Shown: positions 43,506-55,700 of the stretch, piece after piece | How positions within the stretch are numbered: position 1 is the stretch's first letter | How the letters are laid out: every line of letters starts with the position of its first letter | Assembly (NCBI GenBank): GCA_900660155.1 | Contig: CABFPE010000241.1 | Span: forward strand, 104,358-168,357 | Reading direction: 5' to 3' | Source of the DNA: Hofstenia miamia | Taxonomy: Eukaryota; Xenacoelomorpha; Acoela; Hofsteniidae | Length of the DNA stretch: 64,000 nucleotides | Notes under the pieces: generated by a model | Seen by the model: only the letters and a program-made list of their open reading frames with translations | The model's database searches: none | What the model was told of the DNA's origin: nothing | Position numbers and translations under genes: made by a program

Positions 43506-45119
43506 ATGGTAAATTCAAGGAAAAAGCAAAGAACTAAAGCTAAAACTCAAAGGACACCCCAAAACCAAACAACCCCAGCAGTTGTTAACACATCCCCCGA
43601 AAGTCAAAATTCCCCAACAGAGATGGTATTGCAAGAAGATGAAGGTGCAGCAATGTCGATAACCGAACTAAGGAAAATAATACAGGATAATAATAACGAA
43701 CGGCATGAGCTAATGTTACAAATAGAGAATTTAACTCAAAGGATGTTCGAAATAGAATTAGCGAATGCTGATAAAGACAAACGTATCGAAGAAATCACGC
43801 AGGACACTAGCTCTAGATTAACAGAGCAGAGGAATGTCTTCCAGAAACAAATCGAGAAATTAATAGAAGCAAACAAGGAAATAAAAACAGAGAGTGAAAA
43901 TCTAAAGCAGATGATCACTCAAATGCATGAAGAGAACGTGAATCTGAGAGAAGACAATATTCTGAAGCAACTGCAAATAGACGAGTTAAAAGACAAAATT
44001 CGATTGACAACTTTAACAAGTGACGAAGCAGAAAAAGAAAAAGGAAATAGTGTCAAAGTGATTAAAAACATAGTAGCACAAGAACCAGTAAAATTAAGCG
44101 AAAGCGTACCTGGAGAAGAAACACAGTCCGAAATATATAAAAACTGTCAAACAGAGGACGAATTTGTTGAAAAATTGGTCGTTAATATAATGAAACAAGT
44201 AAAAGAGAAATGTAAAACCACAACGGATACAAAGCTGATATATGAAGAAACGATATTATCGGAAGAGGAAGATAGTGAAACACTGGCATGCAAAGCAATA
44301 CTTCCGAAATTTATGGGGAGAGTCGATAGCTATTCGCCCACTTTTAAAGAGTGGATCCAGATGTTTGAGATGAGCATGAAGGAGAGGAAAGTTATACAAA
44401 AACAGGTGGCGGCGCGGTTTCCTCTATATCTAGGAGGTGCAGCTTACCAGCATTACCTAGTGTTGGATTTAGAGACTAAATCAGACTATAAGAAATTAAT
44501 TGGAGAGTACCAACGATATTATGACGATGAAAGCTTTAAAAGCCAGTATCGGATGTTGTTAAATAGCTTAAAGATGAACAAACGAGAGGATTTACGAAAT
44601 TACATGTCACAGGTAGAGAGGTTATTGAAACTTAGCTCAAGAGAGAGCACGTATTCTAAATACGATTTATTTTCTCATATATGTAAAGGATTACCAGAAC
44701 TGATCCGGCAACAATTTGAAATTAAGTGTGATGCAGATGACCCCTTGGAGAGAATGATAAGGAAAGGTCTGGGAATACAAGTTATGATGGAAAACAATGC
44801 TCGAATTAATGAGAAATCATCAACAATGAAAGTGATACCAACAATAGGTAGTGGTACAAACAAAACTAAAAAGGACGATGATGGAAAACTAAAGGAGGAA
44901 ATTATCAAAATAAAATTGAAAGATGGTACGGTAAAACGTATAAACAGAAAAGACTTGAAATGCCAAACATGCGGGAAAAAAGGACATACAAAGAAATTTT
45001 GTAAATGGCAGATTAATTTCATAGAAGAGGAGGAAGCTTACTTTGATGAGGAAGACTTATTGGAGGATGAAGATGAGTTGGAACAAGAAGAAGAAGTAAA
45101 AGACGATACTTTAAATTAG
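43506..45119 (+). CDS. Gag region of the Gypsy element
   Basis: An open frame of 537 codons from ATG 43,506. The N-terminus is basic (MVNSRKKQRTKAKTQRT). Residues about 60-180 are highly charged with heptad-like spacing, probably a coiled coil. A retrotransposon-gag (capsid-like) domain follows near residues 275-425, with FPLYLGGAAYQHYLVL and FKSQYRMLLNSLKM. A CCHC zinc knuckle, CQTCGKKGHTKKFC, sits near residue 485, and the tail is strongly acidic. The role in the family is the structural particle and RNA packaging protein. Confidence 0.9.
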   Translation: MVNSRKKQRTKAKTQRTPQNQTTPAVVNTSPESQNSPTEMVLQEDEGAAMSITELRKIIQDNNNERHELMLQIENLTQRMFEIELANADKDKRIEEITQDTSSRLTEQRNVFQKQIEKLIEANKEIKTESENLKQMITQMHEENVNLREDNILKQLQIDELKDKIRLTTLTSDEAEKEKGNSVKVIKNIVAQEPVKLSESVPGEETQSEIYKNCQTEDEFVEKLVVNIMKQVKEKCKTTTDTKLIYEETILSEEEDSETLACKAILPKFMGRVDSYSPTFKEWIQMFEMSMKERKVIQKQVAARFPLYLGGAAYQHYLVLDLETKSDYKKLIGEYQRYYDDESFKSQYRMLLNSLKMNKREDLRNYMSQVERLLKLSSRESTYSKYDLFSHICKGLPELIRQQFEIKCDADDPLERMIRKGLGIQVMMENNARINEKSSTMKVIPTIGSGTNKTKKDDDGKLKEEIIKIKLKDGTVKRINRKDLKCQTCGKKGHTKKFCKWQINFIEEEEAYFDEEDLLEDEDELEQEEEVKDDTLN

Positions 45120-45149
45120 AGGGAGCGCCGCCTCCAGTAAAACGTGCAC

Positions 45150-48100
45150 CCGTGTTGATTGTAACGGACCTGATTAAGACTAACACAATCACGGTTGTAA
45201 TAAATGGAGTGATGGTTAAAGCAACTATAGATACGGGAGCGGTAATATCCATTATCACCGATGAATGTGCGGCAAAGATAGGAATTGATAATAAGAAGTT
45301 GGAAAAAGAAAATAGCAGATTACTCAATGCTTCAGGAGATTACATTGATACAAAAGGAAAAATATTGGGAGTACTGATGAGAATCGCTAACACCACGTTT
45401 TCGCAAACATTTACAGTAATAGATACCGAAAAAAATGCGCTTCCCTACGAAGTAATATTAGGAAATGATTTTTTGACGGATAACAAATGTATCATTGACT
45501 ACACAAATAGAACTATATCCGTCCAAGAGGAAACATTAACAACTTACGGAGAAGAGCAAGACACAGAAACTATAGAATTTCGGTTAACAGAAAACGAAAA
45601 AATTCTACCTAACAACTGGAAGATGTGCCAAATAGAAACGGAAAATGAGGTAACGTCTGAAGTTATGATTTATGATCAAAGAGGCATAAATACGAAAAAG
45701 ATTTCCATACCATCAAGTTTGTGTGTGGTAAAAAATGGCAGAGGAGTGATACCAATGTTAAACGCAACTAATCATACAGTCAATATAAAAAAGGATACGT
45801 TGAAGTTAAAAGGGAAAAAAGTTAGAACCGAGAAGAAAATGGTGGAAAAGGTGATAAATTTGATTCAAGAAGAAAACAACGAGTACCAAATACCAGAAAT
45901 AAGCGAAGAGGAGTATTGGCACCTAAGCATGGAAGAGAGAAAACAACTGATAACAATACTTAAAAGACATGGAAAAATTTTTAATTATGGAGAAATAAGT
46001 GTGGGGAAAGTGGTTGGAGAAACGCACAAAATCATAACCACATTGGAAGAGCCAATACGATTGCCATGCAGGAGAGTTCCTGAACAATTAAAAGAACATT
46101 AAAATACTATATTAAATGAACTTATTGATAATAAGATAATTAGGCCAAGTGAAAGCCCTTATGCTGCGCCTACGGTGTTCGTAAAACAAGGCGAGAAATA
46201 CAGACTTTGCATAGACTTCCGGAAACTTAACGACATAACGAAAAAGGACGCATATCCACTTCCGAGGATAGAAGACATTATATATGAAGCCAGTAAAAAC
46301 AAATACTACACATGCATAGATCTTTGCAAAGCGTACTGGCAAGTGCCAATGGAACCTTCAGATATAGAAAAGACGGCATTTATAACACCGTATGGACTAT
46401 TCGAATGGATGTACATGGCCTTCGGATTATGTAATGCACCAGCTACATTCCAGAGATATGTGACGAAAGTCTTAAAACAGAACAACAGACAAGTCGAAAA
46501 AGGGATAAGTGCGTACATAGACGACATACTCATAGCAAGCGAAACAATTGAAGAACATTTTGAAAAACTGGATAGAACGCTAAACATCCTGTATAAAGCA
46601 GGGTTACGGGTAAATGGAAAGAAGTGTGAAATTTTAAAGGAACAAGTCGTATTTTTGGGGAGGCAGATCCGGAAAGGAGAAATTCGGATGAAGAACAACG
46701 CCAGAGACATGATTCAGAATATTAACAGCCCGAAAACGAAAAAGGATCTACAGAGAATTATGGGGTTTATTAACTACTACGGTTCTTTTATATCGAATGT
46801 AGCACACAAAACCGGAAAAATGACAGAACTGTTAAAGAAGAACAAAGTCTTCGAATGGACGTGGAGAGAACAGGAACAGTTGGATAATATAAAGAATGAG
46901 TTAAGCCAAATGCCTTCATTAAATACGCCGGACTATGATAAAGAGTTTATTCTCGATTGCGATGCAAGTAATGTTGCCATAGGGGCGTGCTTGGGCCAAA
47001 TCAAAGACGGCAAGGAAGTGCCGATACAGTTCTTCAGTAGAAAGTTAAAACAAAGTGAAGAAAATTATGGATCAATGAAACTGGAAATGTTAGCATTGGT
47101 CGAAAGTATAAAGAAATTTCGGTACTTTTTAATAGGACAAACATTTAAAGTGAGAACTGATAACAGTGGGCTGGCGTGGCTTAAAAAGTTTTCAGGCGAT
47201 AAGTCGTCAATTGTATCGCGATGGATCGAATATTTAAATGAATTTAAATTTAACATAGAACATTGAAAAGGAACGTTACATAAGAACGCAGACTTCTGGA
47301 TGGCGCTACCCAAATATCAAAGAGATATGGAAAAGGTGGACAGTGAAAAGAAAAAGTTTCAGTTCATGTCACATAATGAATACGTCGAACTACCCGAAAT
47401 CAATACGGATAAGAAAGGGAATGCGATAATGCCAATAACAATTAAGGAAGAGATATCCGAAAAAGATATAATCGAAAAACAAAAAAGTGATCTGATACTT
47501 AAAGATATAAGAGACAAAATGAACAATGATGACTGGCCACTGGGAAGAGAAGCTAAAAGTTATTTTCAACGATATAAGTGGAAACTAAATAAAAATGGAC
47601 TGTTGTATATAGAAGGAAAGACGCTAAGAATAGTGATCCCTGAATATTACAAAAGGGAATTAGTTTGGAAGATACACGAAAATGGACATTTGGGTATAAT
47701 ACAAATGGAGAACACCTTTAACGCTCGATTTATAACTACAAGCATTCGAAGGACAGTGGAAGATGTTATTAACAAATGCAATACATGTCTCATAAATAAC
47801 AAGAGTCACTTCCCGGTACAAATTGCACCGCTTGAGAAAATCATGGCAACAGCACCTAATGAAATTGTTCATGTCGACTTGGAAAAATTGTCTCAAGATG
47901 ATGAAGGTTATCAGTATATATTAGTGTTAGTGGATAATTTTACAAAATATGCTCGAATGATACTGCTAGATTCAACAACCGCAAAAGTAGTAGCGGACAA
48001 AATTATAAAAGAGTGGATTTTAAAATTTGGACCAATGCAAACAATAATATCCGATAGGGGCGTTCAATTCAAAAGTAAATTATTTGAAGAAATGACTAAA

Positions 48101-49000
48101 CTAATGGAGTTACTAACAGAAAAGACAACCGCATATCATCCACAGGCCCACTGGAGCGGTGGAAAGATTAAACAGAACAATGATAAAATTAATAAGAGTG
48201 TTAACGTCGAGAATTGGAGGAAGAGATTGGAGAGAAGTATTAGAAATAGTTGAATATTTCTATAATACATCTGTACATACCACAACGGGAATAACCCCAT
48301 ATAAAGCAATGTATGGAAGAGAGGCGGCAACGCCGGTGTCAATGCAATATCATGCATACTCCGAGAAACCGGATCACGACTACATAAGAAGATTGAAAGA
48401 CCAGATAACAGGAATCCACGAAGCTATGTGCCATAATATAAAGAAGTCAGCAATAAGGCAAGAGAGAAATTTCAATAAAAAGATATATGGCGAACCACAC
48501 AGGGTAGGGGATAAAGTTTACGCATACACTCTAATGAGAACACAAGACGTGAACCAAGTAAGGAAACTTAAAACACAGTGGTCAGGGCCATTCACGGTAA
48601 TACAAACACTACCCAATAATAATTATAAATTGAATGACGGACGAGTATTACATTTTCAAAATTTAAAAAGGGCAACAGTAAACATAGAGCAAGTAACCCT
48701 TGATAAAACCGCAGAGTTTAAAATTGTACAGGTTGATGATGGTACATATGCTGAAATGGACGATCTAGATAGTGTTCATGAAGAGGAATTTCAAGATGAA
48801 TATAGACCCGAGAAAGATGAACCTGAAGTTGAAAGAAGGATAATGCCCCAGGGGGCAGCTAAAAACAAATTAAAATATGACCCAGAAATATGGGATATTA
48901 ATTTAGTAACTGAATTTAGGAAAAATGAAACGAACGGAACGATCACCACTGAAATCGAGGAGAGTAAGAAGGAGAAGGACCCCGCAGACCGATCGTCAAA
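45150..49000 (+). CDS. Pol region: protease, RT, RNase H, integrase (broken)
   Basis: Domains in order, approximate positions: aspartic protease with IDTGAVISIIT near 45,230; reverse transcriptase with FRKLNDITKKDAYPLPRIED near 46,215, AFGLCNAPATFQR near 46,420 and YIDDILIAS near 46,515; RNase H with ILDCDASNVAIGACLGQ near 46,950; zinc-binding HHCC region with HENGHLGI near 47,680 and CNTC near 47,780; integrase core with HVDLEKL near 47,870 and SDRGVQFKS near 48,050; and the integrase C-terminal part to about 49,000, including YNTSVHTTTGITPYKAMYGR near 48,265. The order places it in Ty3/Gypsy. No chromodomain recognised. The region is broken in a few places. Gag and pol lie in different frames, as in many members of the family. 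Confidence 0.92.
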
Positions 49001-51345
49001 TAAAGGGCGTGAGGACAGAGGGAACATCGACAAGCTCCACTAACAAAGCTAGATCTCCGCTATCCGATTGCCAAATAAAGGGCATGACGATGGAGAATTC
49101 ACCACCTAACAATAAGAGACGGAGAGTTAGAAGAAGAGCTCCACAGTCAGATTACCAATTAAAGAGTATGAAGACGGAGCAGATGACACCTACCAATAAG
49201 AGACAAAGAATAAGAAGGAGGTCTCCTCAATCTGATTACCGAATAAAGGGTATGAGGATGGAGACAATAAAAGAAAAATCACCCTCTACCAAATGTCAAT
49301 TAACGGGCAGGCGGATAAATGAGGGCCATCTACAAGATACTGATCACCAATTAAAGGGCATGAGGTTGGAAATACCGAATTATGCACACTCCCCTTCAAC
49401 ATCTACAAGTACTCAAAGCCAACTAAAGGGCGGCGAGGAAACAGCAACAACAAGTACTCAAAGCCAATTAAAGGGCGGCGAGGAAATAACTTCAGTAGCT
49501 ATGGGAAGTTGGGATACACAACCCATAAGTGATGACTCAGATATGGATACTTCGCAGATACCGTCAACGAGTTCAATCCCCACAACAACGAGCTCAGGAA
49601 TTTTTTCGTACAGACAAACATCAACAACTACAAAATCGTCACGATCGGAAGAGAGAGAGAGCCGCATGACAAAAATAGGACGAGATAGAATACATCCCTA
49701 TTTCATAGCAAACAGAAAGATGAGATATAATTCCTACGACAATCTATCGCCAGAAACTAAGCGGCTAATACAACACAGCACTTCCACCAAAGAGAACGAA
49801 AGTTATGCAATCCCAATAGTCATTGATAAGAAAAATCGTCCAACTTGCAATACGATAATAGCATATAAAGAGGATATGAAGGAACAATTTAACAGACCAT
49901 ACTTCAAAAGTACAGTCCATATCACGTTTGATGAACAGTTCACCATGAAAGATGTACAGAAACTAATAAAGAACAAAGACAAAATTGTAAACGAGTGTGA
50001 ACAAGTAAACCTCGATAAAAACCATCTGACAATAGTTTATTTTGTAAAAGACGCTGAGATAGAATCAAAAAGACTTCAAACTAACATCGAAGAAACACTC
50101 AAAATAGCTAAGAAACAGAAGACGAGGGTAATACTAATCGTAACACAGAAATCAGAAGAATTACCGGACTGTATAAAAGAATTGGAAATCAAATTAGATA
50201 ATTTGTTCACATTGGATAATGGTACAAGAAGAATATCTGAACTGATAAAAGTGGACTTACAAATTAATGAAATAGCCCCAGCGGAGAGAATCATGGTGGA
50301 ACCTAAAATCGCGATCAATATGTATTATCAAACACGCACTATGGAATTGCTGGGGATAACTGAAAATTTGGAAGAGACTTGAAATTTGTTTCTAAAGTGC
50401 AGTATAAACCAAACACCTGAGCATTTGGAAAAGATAGCGACAGTATGGTCGGAGATTAAAGCAGAAAAGCCTACGCATGAAGAGTGGCCGCTGATAGACA
50501 TAAAATCGCCCACTAAGAAGTATCATAAAAGTACTGAAGCTACGTTATACGAAATGAGAAGAGCGTATGAAATGGAAGCTAAGAGGAACTTTAAAACACA
50601 AATGTTTGAAGAAATTAATGCCCCAGGGATCAGAGCGAGAACAGCCATTTGGATACTAATGATCACATTAACATACAATGATAAGTTGGTATTGCCGATG
50701 ATGAGAAAAGAAGGAGAACCAATATGCCGACAGATTAAGAAAGTCCGAGCAGAAATTGAAAAAAGGTCGACACAAACGGTGATATTATTCTCTGGGATCA
50801 ACGACATTGTGTGGGGAGAACTTTGGAGTTCGCAATATCGATACTACGACGTAATGAGGAGAGTGGAAATTATTACTATGGTTAGATTAGGAAAGAATGA
50901 ACCGGAAAACATCACCGAGGAAGAAGTACTGGAAAACATAAGTGCATTCTATGACAAAGCGTCGATTTCGAAATCATTATGATCAACGTATGAATTCTTC
51001 TACCCAAATACTACGATTCATCCAGATTTGGCGCACACCAGTAGAATAGACGCGATTATGACATTGATGATAGCCATAAAGGGCATGAAACTCTACAGAA
51101 AACACTACGATATATTCAACGAAAAGTTAAACGAATTACGGAGTATGTGTACGATAGCTAAATCTCTAAAGAACCCGTCGTTCTTAAGACACAAGAAGAT
51201 GCTAACAACAGAGAAAGACGTCGTGCTAAAAATTACGAAAGATGAGGCGTACGAAAACGTTACGTGGGAAATGAAAGAAGCCAGTGAGATAATCAAAAAG
51301 GCGGCCGAGATGGTACATGGAGAGAGAGTGGTCATCCTTAATTAG
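48925..51345 (+). CDS. Third coding region of the Gypsy element, unknown function (broken)
   Basis: It overlaps the end of pol in another frame. The first ~180 codons hold about eight copies of a short motif, roughly [S/T]-D-x-Q-[I/L]-K-G-M-x-x-E (for example SDCQIKGMTME, SDYRIKGMRME, TDHQLKGMRLE), spaced by Arg-rich blocks such as RRRVRRRAPQ. A Ser/Thr-rich linker follows, then a globular part with VILIVTQKSEELPDCI and, further on, TQTVILFSGINDIVWGELW and MRRVEIITMVRLGK. I see no signal peptide or membrane anchor, so it does not look like an envelope gene. GINDI faintly recalls the G-x-N-D block of SGNH hydrolases, not enough to assign. Confidence 0.6.
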
Positions 51346-51352
51346 CTATGCT

Positions 51353-51362
51353 GGAGGGGGAG
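51353..51362 (+). promoter_or_regulatory. Polypurine tract
   Basis: GGAGGGGGAG immediately before the TGTGAC start of the 3' LTR; the plus-strand primer site of reverse transcription in this class. Confidence 0.85.
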
Positions 51363-52735
51363 TGTGACATAATCCATCATTCTATCATGATTGGTCAAGA
51401 TGAGAGGAAAAGGATAAGGAAACAAAGACTAAATTTATTATTGATTATAATGATTAAATTGTAAATCATGATAGGATTGATTATTTTCACTTTGTAAATG
51501 TTTTGTGCAATTATACTTAAAATTATACTCGACTGTATTTTGACAAAACAAAAGGATGGTCAAACAGCGTAGCTCGATTAAAGCTGACATTGCGTAAAAT
51601 TAGCAGAAATATTAAAGCGAGGGAAAACTGTCAACAAGAAAGATTAACAGGTACTTGTTGAGTATTTAGTTGTTTATCACTAAGTGCTATAAATATAATG
51701 AATCGGATGTAATTATTGATGAGCAAATCTACTTTGGATTCATTTTCTTTTGTCAGGTTATTTTATATATTCTGATGGAAAGCTAAACATCTACGAGCTA
51801 GGGTAATTGTATGGAGGTTCCCACATCCGGTTAAAGGTATGCTGGAGCAGCCTCCTAATAGCTATTCCACAGCGGGGAGGGCGACAGCTGTAGTTACCTG
51901 GTGTGCTCTTAGGTTACGTATAGGTATAGGAGTTTTTTACCGTTATAGCTTTCCTAATTGTCATTGCTTGTCCGATATTGTTATTGCAGCCTGTAGGTTT
52001 TACATGTTAATTATTTTACTGATGAACTCAAGTTATACATTACTATCTTTACAATGTTCCAGGATGATGGATGATTTCACATTGGTTACACTTAGATGTT
52101 TATTACGATTGTATCTTTATATCTTATTACATATAGTTACTCTAATAGTTGTTACATGTTGCTCAATGTTATCTAAGGGAGACCTTCGGCCGACTTACAG
52201 TTCTTATTTCTTGCTGGCGGCATTGATTGTTTACATGTATAAAGGGCTATTATTTATTTATCTATATGTAGGGTTATTAAATGTAGGGACTCATAATAAG
52301 CTATTACAGCCGAACGGTTGCACCACTTCGTTTATTGCACTAGTTCGTAATAACAAAAACAATCAATGCACTAAATTACTAAGTAGTTGCCATTCCATTT
52401 ACACTGAGTTCGCTATTCACAATGCCATTCCAGTATTGTTCTCTATCTCACATCAACAGTTCCATTGGTAAGATGCAGCTGGCGAGTGCGTTCCTGGAGT
52501 TGCACGTCTACTATTGAGTGTCGATCCTGTCTTCCAAGTTCTCTGCTGTACCTAAATAAGTTGAGTTAATTAAGTAGCTACAAAGGCTCTTGCAGATTAA
52601 ATTAGTTTAATAAAACGCACACTTGTTACACAGGAGAGAAAACGGAAAAGTGTCAACTCGGATTCGTGGTTAATCTAAGAAAAGTAATAGCTTTCTCTAA
52701 ATAACACCCTCATGTTGAGTTGGCATGATTCTACA
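51363..52735 (+). repeat. 3' LTR (1,373 bp)
   Basis: Begins TGTGACATAATCC after the polypurine tract and ends CATGATTCTACA. Compared with the 5' LTR, similarity is high on both sides and very low at about 52,035-52,160. It contains a 210-codon open frame. Confidence 0.95.
51839..52471 (+). other. Open frame inside the 3' LTR (210 codons)
   Basis: Counterpart of 42,362-42,991: same start (MLEQPPNSYSTAGR) and same end (HQQFHW). The middle differs (for example MMDDFTLVTLRCLLRLYLYI), yet the length changes by exactly one codon. Confidence 0.4.
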
Positions 52736-55700
52736 ATTACATGGTAGAGTTTTTGGTATTCATAAGACTCAATACTTTATTGGACTCACTTTGCAATTTG
52801 AATAATCATTTAGCCTCATTGAGTTTGATTGAAGTTTCAAGAGTAGTTATATTCATGAGAAGTTTGTTGCATTTCTTCTTGATGGGATGAGAGGAGACCA
52901 GAAGTACATGCCACTTTTTCCTGATTGATTGAGAGGGGAGGCAAAAGGAGGTTTCACTCTGACCTTTGACCTCTGCCAGCTCGTGGATATTGGTGTGGGC
53001 ATTGCAGTAACATCATGGAGTTTGCTTAGTCAGTCTGTGTTGACTGACAGGGGTTTCCTAGTTTCTAGTTTCTACAGTGACTGGGCCTATAAAAATCATA
53101 AAAACTAGTAAATTTAGTTTGCATGTTTATTTTACTTGTTTGCACACATTTTTCTATTTTTGTTAATACACATGACATTGTTAGCTGACTAATCAGGGTA
53201 CTATATTGTGTTTGTGATAATACATTGGTGACTGATGGGAAAACTCATATCATAGTTTGCAAATGAATAATTTTCTTATTCATAAGCAAAAAATACAGAT
53301 GCATAGTATTTAGAGGGTGTGTTGCTAAGAATTTTGAAAAACAAAAACCATTTAATAATGTAAATAATGAAAAACAAGATGTATAAAATCACAAAGCATA
53401 AATTTGTTTAAGGTGGAAATGTAAAAACATGCTTGGCTAAATATGAAATACTATAATATACATAGGAGATGAAAACAAAATATTGTAAAGAATGCTACAA
53501 TGAATTACAAAGAAATTTGAAAGATATTGTAGAATCAGTATAAGGCTGAAATAGACTTAATATTAGTGATGCTGTACACACTTTTCCTTATCTATGTCCA
53601 TTCAGTAGTAGGCATGACTCCAATGCTGATTTAGTCTGCTTTTAATTAAATGTTTAGACTATTATCTGACTGCAACTATATTGTAATTCAGTAATTAATT
53701 GAAGTCTATTTAGATTGAGAGCAGTGAAGTACAGGACTGAATCCTGAAGCTGAACCATGCAATGAAGGATGAATCAACATTTTGCAGTGATCACCAAGTA
53801 TGAAGTAATTGGCTGTGACACATAGAAGAATCTCAGTGACAGGGTATATTGTATAGTGCGGTGTTCCCTAGTGTTGCTTTTCTTTAATAATTTTTTACAT
53901 TGGTTGTTCTTGTTATGATTTGCAACAAAGATGAGTGCAACCCTACTACAATAGATTCCTTACATATAAATAACCCTACACATAAATATACAAAAATTAC
54001 TACATAAATGTGAGCAGACAATGTGGCTGGTAGAAAATGCTGGTAGAAAATGGAAGCATAAAGGTCAACAATTACAGATATTAACTATTAACATGTAATA
54101 TAAAGGGTGCATTATTAATCAAATCTGAATAATACAAAATAAATCCAAAGTAGTTAAATTCATCAACAAAATAAATCTCCTACATCATATTTATACTGAA
54201 AATATGCAACCAAACAATATGTAACTGTCTTTGTAAATTTGAATTGTTAGCATGTTCTTCATCTGCAAAATTGCTACAATGTCACTAATTAATAAGCTTA
54301 GCATTTTGTCATTATAAAATTGTCAATGGCTGTTCCTGACAAATACTTCTACCATAACTACTCTTATTACTAATTGAACAAATTGTTAATTGATAAATGA
54401 GCATTATTTAAAAATTAACAAATTTATAAACAGTATTTAGTTTTTCAGTTCTTTTTCCGTTTTTATTTGTTTTTCGACCAATTATGCCACATAAGTACAA
54501 ATAATAATTTTTCCCAACAAAATGAAATCAATGAGTATGCTTAATATAGTGAAAAACAATGCCTATAAAATCACTTAACGATGGTATAAACTCTACTATG
54601 ACTTGAAAATTGAATACACATTCAGTTAATAATATCATCTAAACATCAAGTGTACGATGAAATATTGCTTAAAAATATGTATTTTAAGAAGAGTTACAAA
54701 TTAGTACAAGTGACAAAAGCAAAAATATTAAATTCAAGGATCAAATACATACCAATGTTTCTATGTGTAAATGTATTTGAGATCTAACCTACTTAAAGGC
54801 ACTATAATGTCAATATTGATTGAAAATAGGAAGCTTAATAAGTGTTCAATGAATATATTCACCCCAAGCATTGCTATGCAAATCTCAGTGCTGAATATAA
54901 ACTGAAATTTAAATGCATATTTGGTAAAATAGAACAATAAGAATACTTCTAAGATAAAAGCACTGTGAAATCAAAGCACCCATTACATTGCTAAACATAA
55001 ACATAGCTATATTGACTGAACTTTCATTTTAATTTACCAGAATAATCACAAATTTGATCTATTCTTTAAATAATATGAAAGAAATAGGTTTTCTAATGCA
55101 AAGCTGTATCATCCATTATGTAACAATAGCAACTAATTAAAAACAAATAGCTGAAACATCGCTATTTTGAATAGTGATTATTCACTAGATAGAACAAAGA
55201 ACTATTGCACTTTTGTAAACCAATGACTCACTTACCCTTGAAAATACAATATTTTTTCATTATTTATTAGTTGAGTATATTTTCTTGAATTTCTTTTTGT
55301 TTTAAAAAATTCACCATTCCATTTCTTTCTCGAGTTATGTTGTTTAGTGATTACAATCTCTATGGAAACTAGAACATGGCGTTTTTGACCAAAGTAAATT
55401 TGCATAGCATTAACTCAATGTTTGTACAAAATTGAATAAAGAAATAGGCTATGTCATTTAACAATGCATTCTATTTGATCTGATATTAGAAATAATTAAA
55501 CAAAGTTAGTATGCTAATCATTTATCAAAAATATTACAAGATTTACACTGTTTATTAAATTCAACAATCACCATCCTATCTCTAGAAAATAGAATAATAT
55601 TTTTGCTTTTACTCGGGAATTTTGCTTCTTTCCCTTATAAATTATCATGCATGTTGCAAAAACTAAACAAATTCTACTAGGTCAATGTAATTTATCCATC

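Larger units (their letters stand above)
41920..52735 (+). mobile_element. Ty3/Gypsy LTR retrotransposon, near full length, broken
   Basis: Two LTRs (41,920-43,255, its first ~30 bases hidden by the gap, and 51,363-52,735) enclose a primer-binding site, gag, pol in the Gypsy order protease, RT, RNase H, integrase, a third coding region and a polypurine tract. The LTRs begin TGTGAC and end CTACA. Outside one hypervariable block they differ by roughly 4-5 percent, so the insertion is moderately young. The gag frame looks whole, while pol and the third region together show about three or four breaks; I regard it as a recent fossil. It is CpG-rich although its surroundings are CpG-poor. The target duplication cannot be tested because of the gap. 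Confidence 0.95.

Noticed and set aside
50770-50830. SGNH hydrolase assignment from GINDI
   Set aside because: Only one short block resembles the family; no catalytic Ser block is visible.
43736-51335. Minus-strand frames under the Gypsy gag, pol and third region
   Set aside because: Antisense shadows; the plus-strand frames carry the recognisable domains.
48925-51345. Envelope gene in the Gypsy element
   Set aside because: No signal peptide, membrane anchor or Cys pattern; the region is basic and repeat-rich.
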